Source: Flavobacterium sp. A45
GTDB taxonomy: Bacteria > Bacteroidota > Bacteroidia > Flavobacteriales > Flavobacteriaceae
Reading direction: 5' to 3'
Assembly (NCBI RefSeq): GCF_002001005.1
Contig: NZ_MUNX01000060.1
Span: 1 to 64,000, forward strand
Length of the DNA: 64,000 nucleotides
Shown: positions 55,077 to 64,000 of the stretch, one piece after another
Layout: every line of letters begins with the position of its first letter
Position numbering within the stretch: the first letter of the stretch is position 1
Notes under the pieces: generated by a model
Database searches by the model: none
Told to the model about the DNA's origin: nothing
The model's input: the letters and a program-made list of their open reading frames with translations, nothing else
Position numbers and translations under genes: made by a program

Positions 55077-58000
55077 TTAATCTCTGCTTAAATCCAAATA
55101 ACCCGATTTATCAATTCCATTACCACTAAAATCTTCGTACTTAACAATATAAAAATATGTCCCGCTTGGTAACCCTTCCGATTTATTGACTGTTACCCTC
55201 CCCTCAGAAATACCGCTAAAAATTACAGTATCGTTATTATACCCTTCGGCCTCATATACCTTAACTCCCCAACGATTAAAGATTTCCACTGTGTTTTTTG
55301 GATAACATTCTATGCCTAGAATGCGGAAGAAATCATTTAAACCATCACCATCAGGAGATACAGCATTAAATACTTCCAGACTACAACCATCAATGCCCAA
55401 AACTGTAGGTTCATCTTGTAAAGGACTATCATCATCTGACATATCGACAACTTCTACTCCAGACGGGGTTGTTCCTTTCACTAAAGCCTGATTGCTTACA
55501 GTTCCTTTGATAATGTCTTGCAGAGTTAAATGATAAAGGCCATGAAACGATGCACCATCTGTTGCTCCTACTGCTAAGTCTATTGGCCCACCCATAATTA
55601 CAATTCCTGGTAAAGCATCAGTAAGGGTGACATTTGTAAGAGGTAGATTTCCAGTATTCATAACTGTGAAGGAATAACTTATTGTTTCTCCTATTTCTGC
55701 ATACCCATCTCCATTATTATCATCAAAGACCGCTTTTTTTACAATTGCTATAGAAGGCGCTTGAGGGATAGCGGTTATTGTACAAGTCGGGCAATTAGAG
55801 TTTGTTGGACATACAATACACGGAGTAGGATCTTCTGAAAAAGCTGTAATTGTTGCGTTTGCGGAAGAAATCGCTGATGCTAAAGCTGAGTTATAAACAT
55901 ATCCTAATGCTATATCTGTATTTGTAATTGGATACACTGCCGTGAAAGTGATACCATCAGAGGCACCAGCGGCCAATATGTTCAAAATCCCTCGAACTGT
56001 AGGTACATTATCATCTTTTATTGTAATGTTTCGTATAGCAGTATTAGCTGTGTTACTTATCGTAAACGTATAGTTTACAACATCGCCTATATTTGCTATG
56101 CCATCTTTATTCTTATCTTCATAAACACCCTCTTTCATGATTTTAATACTACTCTGTGCATTCAGTGTTGTTACTGTTGGGGTGTCGTTGGTAATTGTTG
56201 TCCCTGAAATATCCGTAACTGTTCCGTTGGCTGGTGTAGTTCCCGCTACCGTGGCACTATTGGTCACTTGCCCAGCATCAATATCGGATTGTTTGATTGT
56301 ATAGGTTACGGTAGCAGTTCCCGTGGCATTTGGTGCCAATATGCTTGGGGTCACCGCTAAATTTACACTATTGGTCAAAGCATCATTGACAATGATATTA
56401 CTCAAAGTGATATTTCCAGTATTGGTAACAGTGAAGGTATAGGCAATCAAATCACCCAAAGTTCCGGTTCCTCCTATGGCGCCCACTTTTACCAAAGCGA
56501 TGCTTGGATTTGGAGTAAGCGGCGTTACTGTCGGGGTGTCGGTAGTAATTGTTGTTCCCGAAGTATCGGTTACAGTTCCACCCGTTGGTGTAGTTCCCGT
56601 TACCGTGGCACTGTTGGTCACTTGCCCAGCATCAATATCGGATTGTTTGATTGTATAGGTTGCAGTAGCAGTTCCCGTGGCATTTGGTGACAATATGCTC
56701 GGGCTAACCGCCAAATTCACGCTATTGGTCAAATCATCATTGACAATGATATTGCTCAAGGTGGTATTTCCTGTATTGGTAACAGTGAAGGTATAGGTAA
56801 CCAAATCACCTACAGTACGGGTTCCTCCTACGGCGCCCACTTTTACCAAAGCGATGCTTGGATTTGGAGTAAGTGGCGTTACTGTCGGGGTGTCGGTCGT
56901 AATTGTTATCCCCGAAGTATCGGTTACGGTTCCACCCGTTGGTGTAGTTCCCGTTACCGTGGCACTATTGGTCACTTGCCCAGCATCAATATCGGATTGT
57001 TTGATTGTATAGGTTACGGTAGCAGTTCCCGTGGCATTTGGTGCCAATATGCTTGGGGTCACCGCTAAATTCACGCTGTTCGTCATAACATCATTGACAA
57101 TGATATTGCTCAAGGTGGTATTTCCAGTATTGGTAACTGTAAAACCATAAGTGATAGCATCACCTACTGTACCTGTTCCTCCTACGGCGCCCACTTTTAC
57201 CAAAGCGATGCTTGGATTTGGCGTAAGCGGCGTTACTGTCGGGGTGTCGGTAGTAATTGTTGTCCCCGAAGTATCGGTTACAGTTCCGCCCGTTGGTGTA
57301 GTTCCCGTTACCGTGGCACTATTGGTCACTTGCCCAGCATCAATATCGGATTGTTTGATTGTATAGGTTACGGTAGCGGTTCCCGTGGCATTTGGTGCCA
57401 ATATGCTCGGGCTAACCGCCAAATTCACGCTGTTCGTCAAAACATCATTGATAACAATATTACTTAATGTGGTATTTCCTGTATTGGTAACAGTGAAGGT
57501 ATAGGTAATCATATCTCCTGCCGATCCTGACCCTTCAACCGATCCACTTTTCACCACTGCAATGCTAGGATTTGGAGTCAGTATAGTTTCAGTTGGGGTA
57601 TCGTTGATAATTGTTGTGCCAGAAGTATCGGTCACCGTTCCGCCCGTTGGCTTAGTTGCTGTTACAGTGGCGCTGTTAGTCACTTTGCCGGTATCCATAT
57701 CCGATTGTTGAATAGTATAACTTGCCGTTGCAGTTCCTATTCCATTTGGTACTAATGTACTTGGAGTCACCATCAGATTCACACTGTTTGTCAAAGCATC
57801 ATTAATGAAGATATTACTCAAGCTGGTATTTCCTGTATTGGTAACCGTAAAAGTATAAGAGATTATATAACCTACTTCACCGGTTCCACCTATTACTCCA
57901 GTTTTCACCAAAGCAATACTTGGACTTGGTGTCAAAGTGGTTACTGTTGGGGTATCGTTGGCAATCGTTGTGCCCGAAGTATCGGTCACCGTTCCACCCG

Positions 58001-61000
58001 TTGGAGTAGTTCCTGTTACCGTGGCGCTGTTAGTCACCTGCCCTGTATTCACATCGACTTGCTGGATTGTATAAGTAGCAGTTGCGGTCCCTACAGCATT
58101 TGGAGCCAATGTGCTTGGAGTTACTGCTAAGTTTGTACTTGCAGTCAATGCGTCGTCAATAAAAATGTTAGTCAATGTAGTATTCCCGGTGTTTGTCACC
58201 GTAAAAGTATAAGTAATCACATCTCCTACTGTTCCAGTTCCGCTAACCGCTCCAGTTTTTACCACAGCAATACTTGGGCTTGGAGTCAAAGTAGTTATTG
58301 TCGGGGTATCATTTGTAATCGTTGTTCCCGAAGTATCAGTCACCGTTCCACCCGTTGGAGTAGTTCCTGTTACCGTGGCGCTGTTAGTCACCTGCCCTGT
58401 ATTCACATCGACTTGCTGGATTGTATAAGTTGCAGTTACAGTACCTACAGCATTTGGAGCCAATGTGCTTGGAGTTACCGCCAAATTCACACTATTGGTC
58501 AAAGCATCATCGATAACAATATTACTTAATGTGGTATTACCAGTGTTGGTCACTGTGAAAGTATAGGTAATCAAATCTCCGGCCATTCCGCTACCTCCCA
58601 CTGCTCCAACTTTTACCAAAGCGATACTTGAAGAAGACACAAAAACTGTAACTGTAGCTGTATCACAATTTGCAGGATTTATTTTTTCACAAATAGTATA
58701 ATCTATAGTATAAGTTCCTCCTGGAGTATTCGGTGCTACCATTACACTTCCGTCAGTATTTACCGTGAGTGGTCCATTTAGAAGAGAAGTCAAAACAACA
58801 TCCGATGGATTTACCGGATTCCCGTTTAAAGTATCATTAGAATAAACATTAATACCTGCATTACCTCCAGTTGCTCCATAAATTGTTCCTGTGTTGGTGT
58901 CATTTACTGCATCAATTACCGCTGCAGTTACATTTACTGTTACTGTAGCCGAATCACAAGTCAATGAATTTAATTTGTAGCAAATTTGGTAAGTAATAGT
59001 ATAATTACCCGCAGGAGTTCCCGCAGGAATACTCACCACACCAGTCACAGGATCTACAAAAGGTACTGGTGCTCCAACTGTCATTGGTACAGCGGGAGTA
59101 ATTACTGTTAAGTCAATGTCACTTATTGCGACTGGATTTCCATCTTTAGTATCATTTGTCAATACATTCCCTAAATTAGGGTTACCAATAGATCCAACAA
59201 TTGGCGAAAAAGGATCATCGACAGCATCGATAACGGCACAAAATAATGTCCCCCCACTAGTACTTGCCGTGTTAATAAATGCTCCATATACATTAATGTC
59301 ATTGATAACACTTGCAAGAGACCCAACACTAATCCTGATTTCATCAAAAGTTTGAGACGCTTGGAAACCTACATTATAAATACCCGAACCTGAGCCATAA
59401 GGTGTCAATAAAGATAGATTCAGTAACTGTAAAGCACTTTTTGATTCTCTTAAAGCCCCATCCAAATATGTGGAAATAGTCAAAGAACTAAATAAATCCA
59501 ACTGAATTAAACTATTTAAATCTTTTATGGTAAATCCGGCAAAAGTTCCCACTGGATATGTAGATAGCTGATCCAGAACAGCGATGGAAGCAGGTGTTAT
59601 TACTCCCGCCGTAACCAAAATAGTAGCAAAATCTGTATTGCTTGCTGTCAATACATTATTGGTGTTATTCACGGCACAAGCCACGCAGGCTACTCCATCA
59701 ACACCTGTCTTACCGCTATCAATGACTACAGGAAATGTTGGATTTGTCAATGCATAAGTCTTGTTACATTCTAAAGTTACCGGACACAATTTTTGAAAAA
59801 CAGCATTATAAACATTTACGACACCTAAACTTACCGTTGCTGTATTTGCTATAGTAATGCGAGCTTCATCAAAAGATTTAGTCGTTACAAAACCAATAGT
59901 CTGTATACTGCTTCCCACCAAAAGATCGGTTCCCACTGCGGCCAATGCAGAATTTCCAAATTTAGTTTCCTGAAGTACTCCATTGAGGTACGTTCTTATA
60001 GTAAGAGCATCTAAGGCATTTACATTCAACAATGAAGGATTCTCTAAAGTAAAACCAACAAAAGAACCGATAGGGTAATCTGTTATCTGATCCTTTACCG
60101 AAATACTGCCACTGTTTCCGACACTTGCCGTTAAATTAATTTGAGCAAAATTTGATGTATTTTGATCAATTAAATTCTCCGAATTATTTATAGAACAAAG
60201 CGCACAAACCAAACCATCAATACCTGTATTTACGCCGTTAATATATACGGGATAAGTTGGAGCCACCATCCCTGTTTGTGTATTACAAACCAAATCTGGT
60301 CCGGCACAGAAATTTTCAAAAACTGCACTATAGACTCTTGTTGAACCCAAATTCAAAGCCAATGTTTGGTTAATTGAAATCTGAACTTCATCAAATGATT
60401 TAGTCGATACAAAACCTACTTTATATCGACCTGAATTATTTAGCAAAGTACCATTGACAACTAGATTATTCCCAGAGAATTGATCTTGTGGCGCTCCATT
60501 TAGATAGGTTGTTATACGTATATTCCCTAAAGCGGAAACATTTAGCAAATTAGAATTTTCGATTTCAAAACCAGCATAAGTACCTGCTGGATAATCCGTA
60601 AGTTGATCTTTTACCGAAATACTGCCTGAACTTGCAATACCTGCCGTTAAAGTTATTGTCGCATAATCTCCTGTACTGGAGCTAGTCACATTTTCAGCAT
60701 TAAAAATATTGCCTACAGTAACACCCGAGACGCCTGTATGGGAAGCCTCTAAGCTCACAGGATAAGTCGGAAGATTCATTGGAGATGCAGTATTGCAGCT
60801 TAAGGCTGGGCCTGCACAATAATTTCTGATTACAGGATAATAAACATCAAGAATATTCAATAAGCCAACTAAGCTTCCCACGGAAATTTCAATCGCATCA
60901 AAGCTTTTTGTCGTATTGAAACCTAATACATAATTATTACCGGAACTATTGAGCAATCCTACGCCCAAAAGCGAAGACCCTGTAGATGTCTCTCTCAGGA

Positions 61001-61448
61001 CACCATTCAAATAAGTTCTGATTGTAATGGAGCCCAATAAATTTACACTCAACAATCCACTAGTGTTAATCCTGTATCCTGCATAAGTACCTGCAAGATA
61101 ATCCGTATCATTATCAGTAACTCTATAATTTGCGGAGCCAGCAACACCGATGGGAACAGACGCAGTAGCAAAATTATTCAGATCAGCATCTATAAGTCTT
61201 GATGCATTTGAAGCTGAACAAAGCAAACATACACCACTAAGACTACTTGTTGCCGACAAATTGCCAAAAGTGCTGTCAATAAAAGGAAGTGGAGTTTCGG
61301 TATTGCATTGAGCCGATATAGTCGTCGTTGCAAATACATAAAATATCATTGAAAGCAATATTCTTCTGAACACTCCTTTAATCAATACTTCTAATGCAAT
61401 GGATTGATCTAATTGATTAATCGAAAAGCTTGGGTATTTTTTTCTCAT
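55077..61448 (-). CDS. Giant surface protein with DUF11 repeats and T9SS type B (CHU_C) C-terminus
   Basis: The 2123-residue protein has an extended signal region ending near TTTISAQ (residue 47). Four related N-terminal repeats of about 160-175 residues each start at a CNT...P motif and contain SFD(A/E). Two Ig-like segments follow (AVIDAVND). Seven nearly identical DUF11 repeats of about 120 residues come next (ITYTFTVTNTGNTTLSN, NSATVTGTTPTGGTVTD), then two diverged ones (KIMKEGVYEDKNKDGIANIG; PSIAIVKKAVFDDNNGDG). The C-terminal CHU_C domain reads FNAVSPDGDGLNDFFRI ... VEIFNRWGVKVYE. It is a SprB-like adhesin exported by T9SS with its PorP/SprF partner. Confidence 0.95.
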   Translation of the reverse strand: MRKKYPSFSINQLDQSIALEVLIKGVFRRILLSMIFYVFATTTISAQCNTETPLPFIDSTFGNLSATSSLSGVCLLCSASNASRLIDADLNNFATASVPIGVAGSANYRVTDNDTDYLAGTYAGYRINTSGLLSVNLLGSITIRTYLNGVLRETSTGSSLLGVGLLNSSGNNYVLGFNTTKSFDAIEISVGSLVGLLNILDVYYPVIRNYCAGPALSCNTASPMNLPTYPVSLEASHTGVSGVTVGNIFNAENVTSSSTGDYATITLTAGIASSGSISVKDQLTDYPAGTYAGFEIENSNLLNVSALGNIRITTYLNGAPQDQFSGNNLVVNGTLLNNSGRYKVGFVSTKSFDEVQISINQTLALNLGSTRVYSAVFENFCAGPDLVCNTQTGMVAPTYPVYINGVNTGIDGLVCALCSINNSENLIDQNTSNFAQINLTASVGNSGSISVKDQITDYPIGSFVGFTLENPSLLNVNALDALTIRTYLNGVLQETKFGNSALAAVGTDLLVGSSIQTIGFVTTKSFDEARITIANTATVSLGVVNVYNAVFQKLCPVTLECNKTYALTNPTFPVVIDSGKTGVDGVACVACAVNNTNNVLTASNTDFATILVTAGVITPASIAVLDQLSTYPVGTFAGFTIKDLNSLIQLDLFSSLTISTYLDGALRESKSALQLLNLSLLTPYGSGSGIYNVGFQASQTFDEIRISVGSLASVINDINVYGAFINTASTSGGTLFCAVIDAVDDPFSPIVGSIGNPNLGNVLTNDTKDGNPVAISDIDLTVITPAVPMTVGAPVPFVDPVTGVVSIPAGTPAGNYTITYQICYKLNSLTCDSATVTVNVTAAVIDAVNDTNTGTIYGATGGNAGINVYSNDTLNGNPVNPSDVVLTSLLNGPLTVNTDGSVMVAPNTPGGTYTIDYTICEKINPANCDTATVTVFVSSSSIALVKVGAVGGSGMAGDLITYTFTVTNTGNTTLSNIVIDDALTNSVNLAVTPSTLAPNAVGTVTATYTIQQVDVNTGQVTNSATVTGTTPTGGTVTDTSGTTITNDTPTITTLTPSPSIAVVKTGAVSGTGTVGDVITYTFTVTNTGNTTLTNIFIDDALTASTNLAVTPSTLAPNAVGTATATYTIQQVDVNTGQVTNSATVTGTTPTGGTVTDTSGTTIANDTPTVTTLTPSPSIALVKTGVIGGTGEVGYIISYTFTVTNTGNTSLSNIFINDALTNSVNLMVTPSTLVPNGIGTATASYTIQQSDMDTGKVTNSATVTATKPTGGTVTDTSGTTIINDTPTETILTPNPSIAVVKSGSVEGSGSAGDMITYTFTVTNTGNTTLSNIVINDVLTNSVNLAVSPSILAPNATGTATVTYTIKQSDIDAGQVTNSATVTGTTPTGGTVTDTSGTTITTDTPTVTPLTPNPSIALVKVGAVGGTGTVGDAITYGFTVTNTGNTTLSNIIVNDVMTNSVNLAVTPSILAPNATGTATVTYTIKQSDIDAGQVTNSATVTGTTPTGGTVTDTSGITITTDTPTVTPLTPNPSIALVKVGAVGGTRTVGDLVTYTFTVTNTGNTTLSNIIVNDDLTNSVNLAVSPSILSPNATGTATATYTIKQSDIDAGQVTNSATVTGTTPTGGTVTDTSGTTITTDTPTVTPLTPNPSIALVKVGAIGGTGTLGDLIAYTFTVTNTGNITLSNIIVNDALTNSVNLAVTPSILAPNATGTATVTYTIKQSDIDAGQVTNSATVAGTTPANGTVTDISGTTITNDTPTVTTLNAQSSIKIMKEGVYEDKNKDGIANIGDVVNYTFTISNTANTAIRNITIKDDNVPTVRGILNILAAGASDGITFTAVYPITNTDIALGYVYNSALASAISSANATITAFSEDPTPCIVCPTNSNCPTCTITAIPQAPSIAIVKKAVFDDNNGDGYAEIGETISYSFTVMNTGNLPLTNVTLTDALPGIVIMGGPIDLAVGATDGASFHGLYHLTLQDIIKGTVSNQALVKGTTPSGVEVVDMSDDDSPLQDEPTVLGIDGCSLEVFNAVSPDGDGLNDFFRILGIECYPKNTVEIFNRWGVKVYEAEGYNNDTVIFSGISEGRVTVNKSEGLPSGTYFYIVKYEDFSGNGIDKSGYLDLSRD
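56180..58640. repeat. Tandem DUF11-coding repeats, near-identical DNA units
   Basis: Seven units of about 360 bp lie in tandem. The central ones (about 56160-57600) share long identical runs, for example the block coding TVTYTIKQSDIDAGQVTNSA. The 5' units use QQVDVNTGQ instead and form their own near-identical pair (about 57900-58640). This indicates recent duplication or homogenisation. Confidence 0.9.
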
Positions 61449-61820
61449 AGAATAAAGAATTAAACTTTTTAAATAAGACCAGATTCCTAACTCTTTTTTT
61501 TAACAACAAATCGATATTAGGACATAAAAAAACTTTTAACGAACATTTATTATATGTGTATTTTTCGCATATAACATTGGATAGTGACTCAAAGAACTTA
61601 TTACTACAGTAAATTTATTGCATTATAAAAGAGTATGGTAAAAATTCCCACAAACAAAAACCGATAATTGCATAGAATTAGTACTAGAAGAAAATTAAAT
61701 TAGTACTATATTTTTGTCAGAATTAATCTAGTTTTAAAATACAGTTCATTCTTACTATAAAAAAGCCAAAAAAATTAACTAAATTTCTTAAATTTCAATT
61801 CCAAAAAAACATGAAAGGAA
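61449..61820. other. Divergent intergenic region between the adhesin operon and the kinase gene
   Basis: TTATATG (61550-61556) and CATATAA (61568-61574) form a perfect inverted repeat that could be an operator. Otherwise this is AT-rich sequence without a recognised RNA. Promoters of both flanking units should lie here but none fits the consensus well. Confidence 0.4.
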
Positions 61821-63296
61821 ATGACAGAAACTAAGAACAATCCAAAATCAAAAAACCACAATATAATCCTACTCTATATTATACTGTTTTTTTCATGCAC
61901 ATCATTAATCGTCATAAACTACATCACAATTAGAATTTTATCCGCATCAAGGGCATATATAAACGGGGAATCCCATTATTCCAAAGGACAGAATAAAGCC
62001 TCTCGCCATTTAATTACTTATTTATACACCGAAAACAACAAAAGTTGGGAATCGTTCAATAAAGAAATAAGCGTTCCTTTGGGAGACCAGTTTGCAAGAG
62101 TCGCTTTAACTAAAAACTTAAATGACAGCATCACAAAAATAGGATTTAGAGCTGGGAGAAATAAGGAAGGTGATTTGGATGATTTAATCTGGGTTTTTAA
62201 GAATTTTAATTCCGTTCCATTTCTAAAAAAAGCAATTTTAGAATGGACAAATGCTGATGAATCAGTAAATCAACTTCATGCAATGGGTATTGAAGTTCAT
62301 CAAAAAATTAAATCAGGTAAATTAGATGAACAAACGAAACATAAGCTTTCATCAGAAATCAGTTTAATATGTGAAAGACTAGGTGCAGCAGCAGATAGAT
62401 TCTCTAATATTGTTGGTGATGGTACCCGGGAAATTAAAGACAATTTAATTATTATAAATATTTTTTTTATATTAATAATAATCAGCACCGTAAGTATTTA
62501 TTATGTCATCACATTAAAAAAAATAATTGCTTCTGAAAAAGACCTTAAGAGTAAAAAGGCTCAATTACACGATATTATAAAGGACTTAGAAAAAACTAAA
62601 ATCGAATTGTCTACAGAGATAATTCAACACAAAAAATTAATAGGTACCATAAGCCATGATATAAAGAGTCCATTGAAATATTTGGCAATGACCAATAAAT
62701 ATATTTATGAAGAATCTAAAAGTTATGATGATGAAAAATTTAAGAAAATGACAAAATCTGTTTATTCATCAACGCTCCAATTATTCAATTTCATAGATAG
62801 CCTATTAACCTATTCCAAAATATTCTTTGGAGGTAATTCTTCAGAGAATTCAGATTATTTTTTAAAGGAATTGGTGCAGACAAAATGCAATTTATTCCAT
62901 GAAATTGCGGAAGCTTCCAATAACATTTTAATAAATGAGATCGACAAAAATGTTACCACCAAAATAAACAAGGACATATTATCCGTTATTCTTCATAACA
63001 TTCTTGACAATGCAATAAAAAACACGGAAGAGGGCGTAATTAAAGTATATAGCCATATTAAAAACAAAAAACTATATGTGGTTGTGGAAGATTCAGGAAA
63101 AGGCTTTAAAGAAGAAGACTTAATATATTACAATCAATTAAGCAATCAACAATCTACAGAGAAACTAATGCTTAGAAACAGTGGAATCGGACTACATATG
63201 ATTGTAGAACTAATTCATATACTTCATGGTGATTTAAAATTTTATAGCGAAGATGGTAAAGGCTCTAAAATCGAAATAATAACGGATTTGAACTAG
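61821..63296 (+). CDS. Membrane sensor histidine kinase
   Basis: The 491-residue protein has two membrane helices (about residues 15-37 and 210-230) around a helical periplasmic sensor region of about 170 residues. A HisKA motif follows (IGTISHDIKSPLKYLAMTNK, phospho-acceptor His near 278), then a HATPase domain (NILDNAIKNTEEG, VVEDSGKGFKEEDL, GIGLHMIVELI). The kinase lacks its own receiver. The response regulator encoded convergently, with its stop codon adjacent, is a likely partner. Confidence 0.92.
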   Translation: MTETKNNPKSKNHNIILLYIILFFSCTSLIVINYITIRILSASRAYINGESHYSKGQNKASRHLITYLYTENNKSWESFNKEISVPLGDQFARVALTKNLNDSITKIGFRAGRNKEGDLDDLIWVFKNFNSVPFLKKAILEWTNADESVNQLHAMGIEVHQKIKSGKLDEQTKHKLSSEISLICERLGAAADRFSNIVGDGTREIKDNLIIINIFFILIIISTVSIYYVITLKKIIASEKDLKSKKAQLHDIIKDLEKTKIELSTEIIQHKKLIGTISHDIKSPLKYLAMTNKYIYEESKSYDDEKFKKMTKSVYSSTLQLFNFIDSLLTYSKIFFGGNSSENSDYFLKELVQTKCNLFHEIAEASNNILINEIDKNVTTKINKDILSVILHNILDNAIKNTEEGVIKVYSHIKNKKLYVVVEDSGKGFKEEDLIYYNQLSNQQSTEKLMLRNSGIGLHMIVELIHILHGDLKFYSEDGKGSKIEIITDLN

Positions 63297-63929
63297 TCAA
63301 CCTTTGAATTTTTTAAAAAGCTCAGATAATTCTATAATATTGGTTATATGTGTCTTTTTAAAAATATTTAATTTGTGGGTGCTTACTGTGGTCATTTTTA
63401 TATCCAATTCATTGGCTATTTCAAGGTTTCCATATCCTTTTACAAGCAGTTCCGCGATTTCAAATTCACGATGTGTAAGATCTTCCAAAGGATTATTACT
63501 TTCTCTTTTGTGCTGGGAAAATGCAATAAATTTATCCAAAATATCAGTTGAAATATATTTTCCTCCTTCCAAAACTGTTTTCACAGCTTTAACAATGGTA
63601 TCACTATCGCTCAACTTGTTCAAATATCCATTGGCTCCGGCTTGGATATAACGAAAAGCATAAATTTCCTCTTCATGTGCAGAAAAAATTAATATTTTCA
63701 CATCGTTTTGCAGTTCTCGTAAATCATCAACCATATAACATTTTTTCCCGCCAGGCAAATTAATGTCCAATATCACTAAATCGAAACTAGCCTTTCCGCA
63801 TTCAGCAAGTGCTTCCTGAAAATCATTGGCTCCAAAAATTTGAACACTATCTATTTCATTTTCCAATAAAAGAGACATTCCGGATCTTACAATAAAATGA
63901 TCATCAACAATAAGTATTTTTTTAATCAT
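63297..63929 (-). CDS. LuxR/NarL-type response regulator
   Basis: The 210-residue protein has a receiver (KILIVDDHFIVRSGMSLLL, LVILDINLPGG with the phospho-acceptor Asp near residue 56, FSAHEEE, GYLNKLSD) and a LuxR-type DNA-binding domain (LTHREFEIAELLVKGYGNLE, MTTVSTHKLNIFKKT). Its stop codon directly abuts the stop of the convergent histidine kinase gene. Confidence 0.93.
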   Translation of the reverse strand: MIKKILIVDDHFIVRSGMSLLLENEIDSVQIFGANDFQEALAECGKASFDLVILDINLPGGKKCYMVDDLRELQNDVKILIFSAHEEEIYAFRYIQAGANGYLNKLSDSDTIVKAVKTVLEGGKYISTDILDKFIAFSQHKRESNNPLEDLTHREFEIAELLVKGYGNLEIANELDIKMTTVSTHKLNIFKKTHITNIIELSELFKKFKG

Positions 63930-64000
63930 ATTTAAAAACTAAATTTAAATCAATAAAAAACTATCACAAACGAAATAATAAAACCATCAACAATAGTTTC

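Noticed and set aside
56476..57366. Near-identical plus-strand open frames within the adhesin gene
   Set aside because: They are antisense shadows repeated because the DUF11-coding DNA is repeated.
56180..58640. Repeat array as a CRISPR
   Set aside because: The units are about 360 bp, coding and contiguous, with no short repeat-spacer pattern and no cas genes. No CRISPR was seen in the window.

Overview
The window looks like a chromosomal segment of a Flavobacterium-type bacterium (Bacteroidota, Flavobacteriaceae). The evidence is an AT-rich sequence, a flavobacterial 16S rRNA 5' end, promoters of the Bacteroidota type (-7 box TAnnTTTG with TTG about 19-21 bases upstream), few Shine-Dalgarno sites, and type IX secretion (T9SS) and gliding-type surface proteins. 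All calls come from reading the sequence; no database search was run.

Layout. 1-326 is the 5' end of a 16S rRNA gene on the minus strand, followed upstream by three tandem rrn promoters (512-785). 1150-1247 holds a structured repeat. 1361-4693 is the translation operon thrS-infC-rpmI-rplT; infC appears to start at an AUA codon. 4784-14654 (minus) is an asparagine/aspartate to C4-dicarboxylate module: porin, Dcu carrier, periplasmic asparaginase, aspartase, AspT-like exchanger, malic enzyme and a DUF2490 barrel. 14912-24805 holds housekeeping genes: a secreted nuclease-fold protein, an 'AsnB-like' secreted protein, a kinase/regulator pair, dnaB, accA, an EamA permease, an LptF/G permease and tgt. 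24806-28600 is a small accessory patch: a DUF2975/XRE pair, orphan membrane proteins, a probable group II intron relic and two rhodaneses behind a GTAAC-N4-GTTAC palindrome. 28606-34269 holds a YdjC-type deacetylase, split transketolase, an FKBP-like lipoprotein, an S4 protein, a phosphoribosyltransferase and shikimate kinase.

34397-34705 carries two identical tRNA-Lys genes and tRNA-Leu(GAG). From there to about 52 kb the sequence is accessory. A large serine recombinase reads antisense through the terminator and the whole of tRNA-Leu, which is the signature of an element integrated at that tRNA. The element carries a three-gene operon of unrecognised proteins (36519-39120; one has a possible nucleotidyltransferase/HEPN-like layout), an XRE regulator, a MobC-like protein and only the first codons of a relaxase. 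Next come a truncated HsdR-like fragment cut by an IS1595-type element, a 1319-residue T9SS cargo protein, pckA, a second IS1595-type element killed by a nonsense codon, and a TonB-dependent receptor.

52152-61448 (minus) is a surface-protein operon: a giant protein with DUF11 repeats and a CHU_C C-terminus, a PorP/SprF protein and an OmpA/PD40 protein. The window ends with a histidine kinase and a NarL-type regulator that converge with their stop codons touching.

The best candidate for an undescribed system is the 36519-39120 operon inside the tRNA-Leu element. The asparagine-to-fumarate cluster is the clearest metabolic module.
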